6,234 nt of DNA, taken from the NCBI GenBank assembly GCA_946185785.1, contig CAMHKP010000029.1, positions 1-6,234 on the forward strand, read 5' to 3'. The position numbers were made by a program, and so were the translations under genes. This DNA is from an uncultured Alphaproteobacteria bacterium. Its GTDB lineage: Bacteria > Pseudomonadota > Alphaproteobacteria > Rs-D84. The notes under the pieces are model-generated. The model made no database searches and had not been told where the DNA came from. It was given only the letters and a program-made list of their open reading frames with translations. Positions 5,604 through 6,234 of the stretch are shown here, piece by piece. Position 1 is the stretch's first letter; every line of letters starts with the position of its first letter.

Positions 5604-6234
5604 ATGAAACGCTCAATCGTGTTTTGGTTGTATTTTATTATCGCCATTATTTTAGGCGTATATTTTGCAACACGAATGATAATGTCTGGTTTGGGGCATG
5701 GAAAACTGGCAACAATTCATAATATTTCCATTACCGCTGACACCACGGATGCCGAATTGGGTGCAATTCAAACGGTTGCTGCGGCTGGGTTGGGCGCAAA
5801 AACAAATTCATTAGATATTGTTTCGTTGAATCGCCGCATAGACGATGTTCCAACTGTTCAATATTCTGCTACACGTCGTATGCCAAATGGAACGTTGCGT
5901 ATACGGGTAAAATTACACCATGCTGTTGCGCAATGGACAGATGGAATTGCCTTTTACCCATTGGCAAGCGATGGTACCATTGTTCAAACACCAAACGACA
6001 CACGCGACCCAACCGCAATTGTTTTTCGTGGGACTTTGCCAACAAATGTTTCTGATATAACATCTGCGGCACAACCGCTGATATCACATATTGATTACAT
6101 GGAATGGATTGAAAATCGCCGTTGGAATATTGTCACAAATGACGGAATTACGGTTATGTTGCCTGAAAACAACCCAATCGCAGCGATACGAAGTTTGAAT
6201 TCATTAAACGAAAAACAAAATATTCTGGCCAAGG
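5604..6234 (+). CDS. ftsQ: Cell division protein FtsQ, 3' end beyond the window
   Basis: Bitopic divisome protein that links early division proteins (FtsA/FtsZ) with FtsB/FtsL and septal wall synthesis. The first 210 codons are present and open to the right edge. They encode a short basic cytoplasmic start (KR), one TM helix (about 5-22), a POTRA domain (about 37-105), and the start of the FtsQ beta domain. Family marks are the LNRRIDDVPTVQYSATRRMPNGTLRIRV stretch in two parts (75-93 and 94-102), matching the usual 'lr..le.lPwV..A.v.R..P..L.I.v' pattern, then A107-x-A109-x-W111, a D-G turn (123-124), and RWNI...GITVMLP (173-187). The usual Trp of 'PWV' is Thr, and the usual 'E-x-x-P' before A-x-W is altered, so it is a divergent member. 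In many alphaproteobacteria ftsQ follows murB and ddl in the dcw cluster. Here a lipoprotein gene precedes it. The neighbours to the right (ftsA, ftsZ expected) are not visible. Confidence 0.88.
   Translation, partial: MKRSIVFWLYFIIAIILGVYFATRMIMSGLGHGKLATIHNISITADTTDAELGAIQTVAAAGLGAKTNSLDIVSLNRRIDDVPTVQYSATRRMPNGTLRIRVKLHHAVAQWTDGIAFYPLASDGTIVQTPNDTRDPTAIVFRGTLPTNVSDITSAAQPLISHIDYMEWIENRRWNIVTNDGITVMLPENNPIAAIRSLNSLNEKQNILAK

Noticed and set aside
5869..6087. Minus-strand 72-aa open frame inside ftsQ
   Set aside because: Entirely antisense to a recognised FtsQ coding region, with no domain or ribosome binding site support.
1..6234. Search for CRISPR arrays, insertion sequences, integrase genes or attachment-site repeats
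   Set aside because: No regularly spaced repeats, transposase-like products or terminal inverted repeats were seen. The tRNA at the left edge has no nearby integrase or duplicated 3' end inside the window.

Overview
The window looks like chromosome from an AT-rich Gram-negative bacterium, most plausibly an uncultured or host-associated alphaproteobacterium. The Gram-negative call is firm: there is a lipoprotein-export (Lol) ABC transporter, two lipobox proteins, a secretin-like outer-membrane protein and an FtsQ-type division protein. The alphaproteobacterial call is softer. It rests on general gene style, the apparent lack of leaders on two mRNAs and a single LolC/E-type permease. Genes are tightly packed with A/T-rich third positions and use the standard bacterial code (TGG for Trp, TGA as a stop).

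Layout. The left edge holds the 5' part of a minus-strand tRNA-Gly (anticodon TCC) with its own sigma70-like promoter. Most of the window (118-5108) is one minus-strand, six-gene, operon-like block with gaps of 2 to 37 bases. In transcription order it encodes: an unrecognised 108-aa protein; a 453-aa secretin-like lipoprotein; LolC/E permease; LolD ATPase; a 190-aa single-pass membrane protein; and a 224-228-aa secreted Cys-rich protein. A 76-base divergent intergenic region (5109-5184) carries overlapping, oppositely directed promoters. On the plus strand follow a 126-aa lipoprotein of unknown function and then ftsQ, which runs off the right edge. Both plus-strand genes have a good -10/-35 pair placed so that the predicted transcript starts at or within about one base of the ATG, suggesting leaderless mRNAs.

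How the genes fit together. LolCD extracts lipoproteins from the inner membrane for delivery to the outer membrane. The gene just before it in the operon encodes a lipoprotein with an STN-like domain and a C-terminal secretin-like strand pattern, as in type IVb pilus secretins. The last two genes encode an inner-membrane-anchored and a secreted protein that share a Cys-X(33-35)-Cys helical-hairpin unit, present once in the first and twice in the second. I read the block as an envelope-assembly module: lipoprotein export plus a possible secretin-type channel and disulfide-stapled periplasmic accessory proteins. That functional link is inferred from gene order and protein features, not demonstrated.
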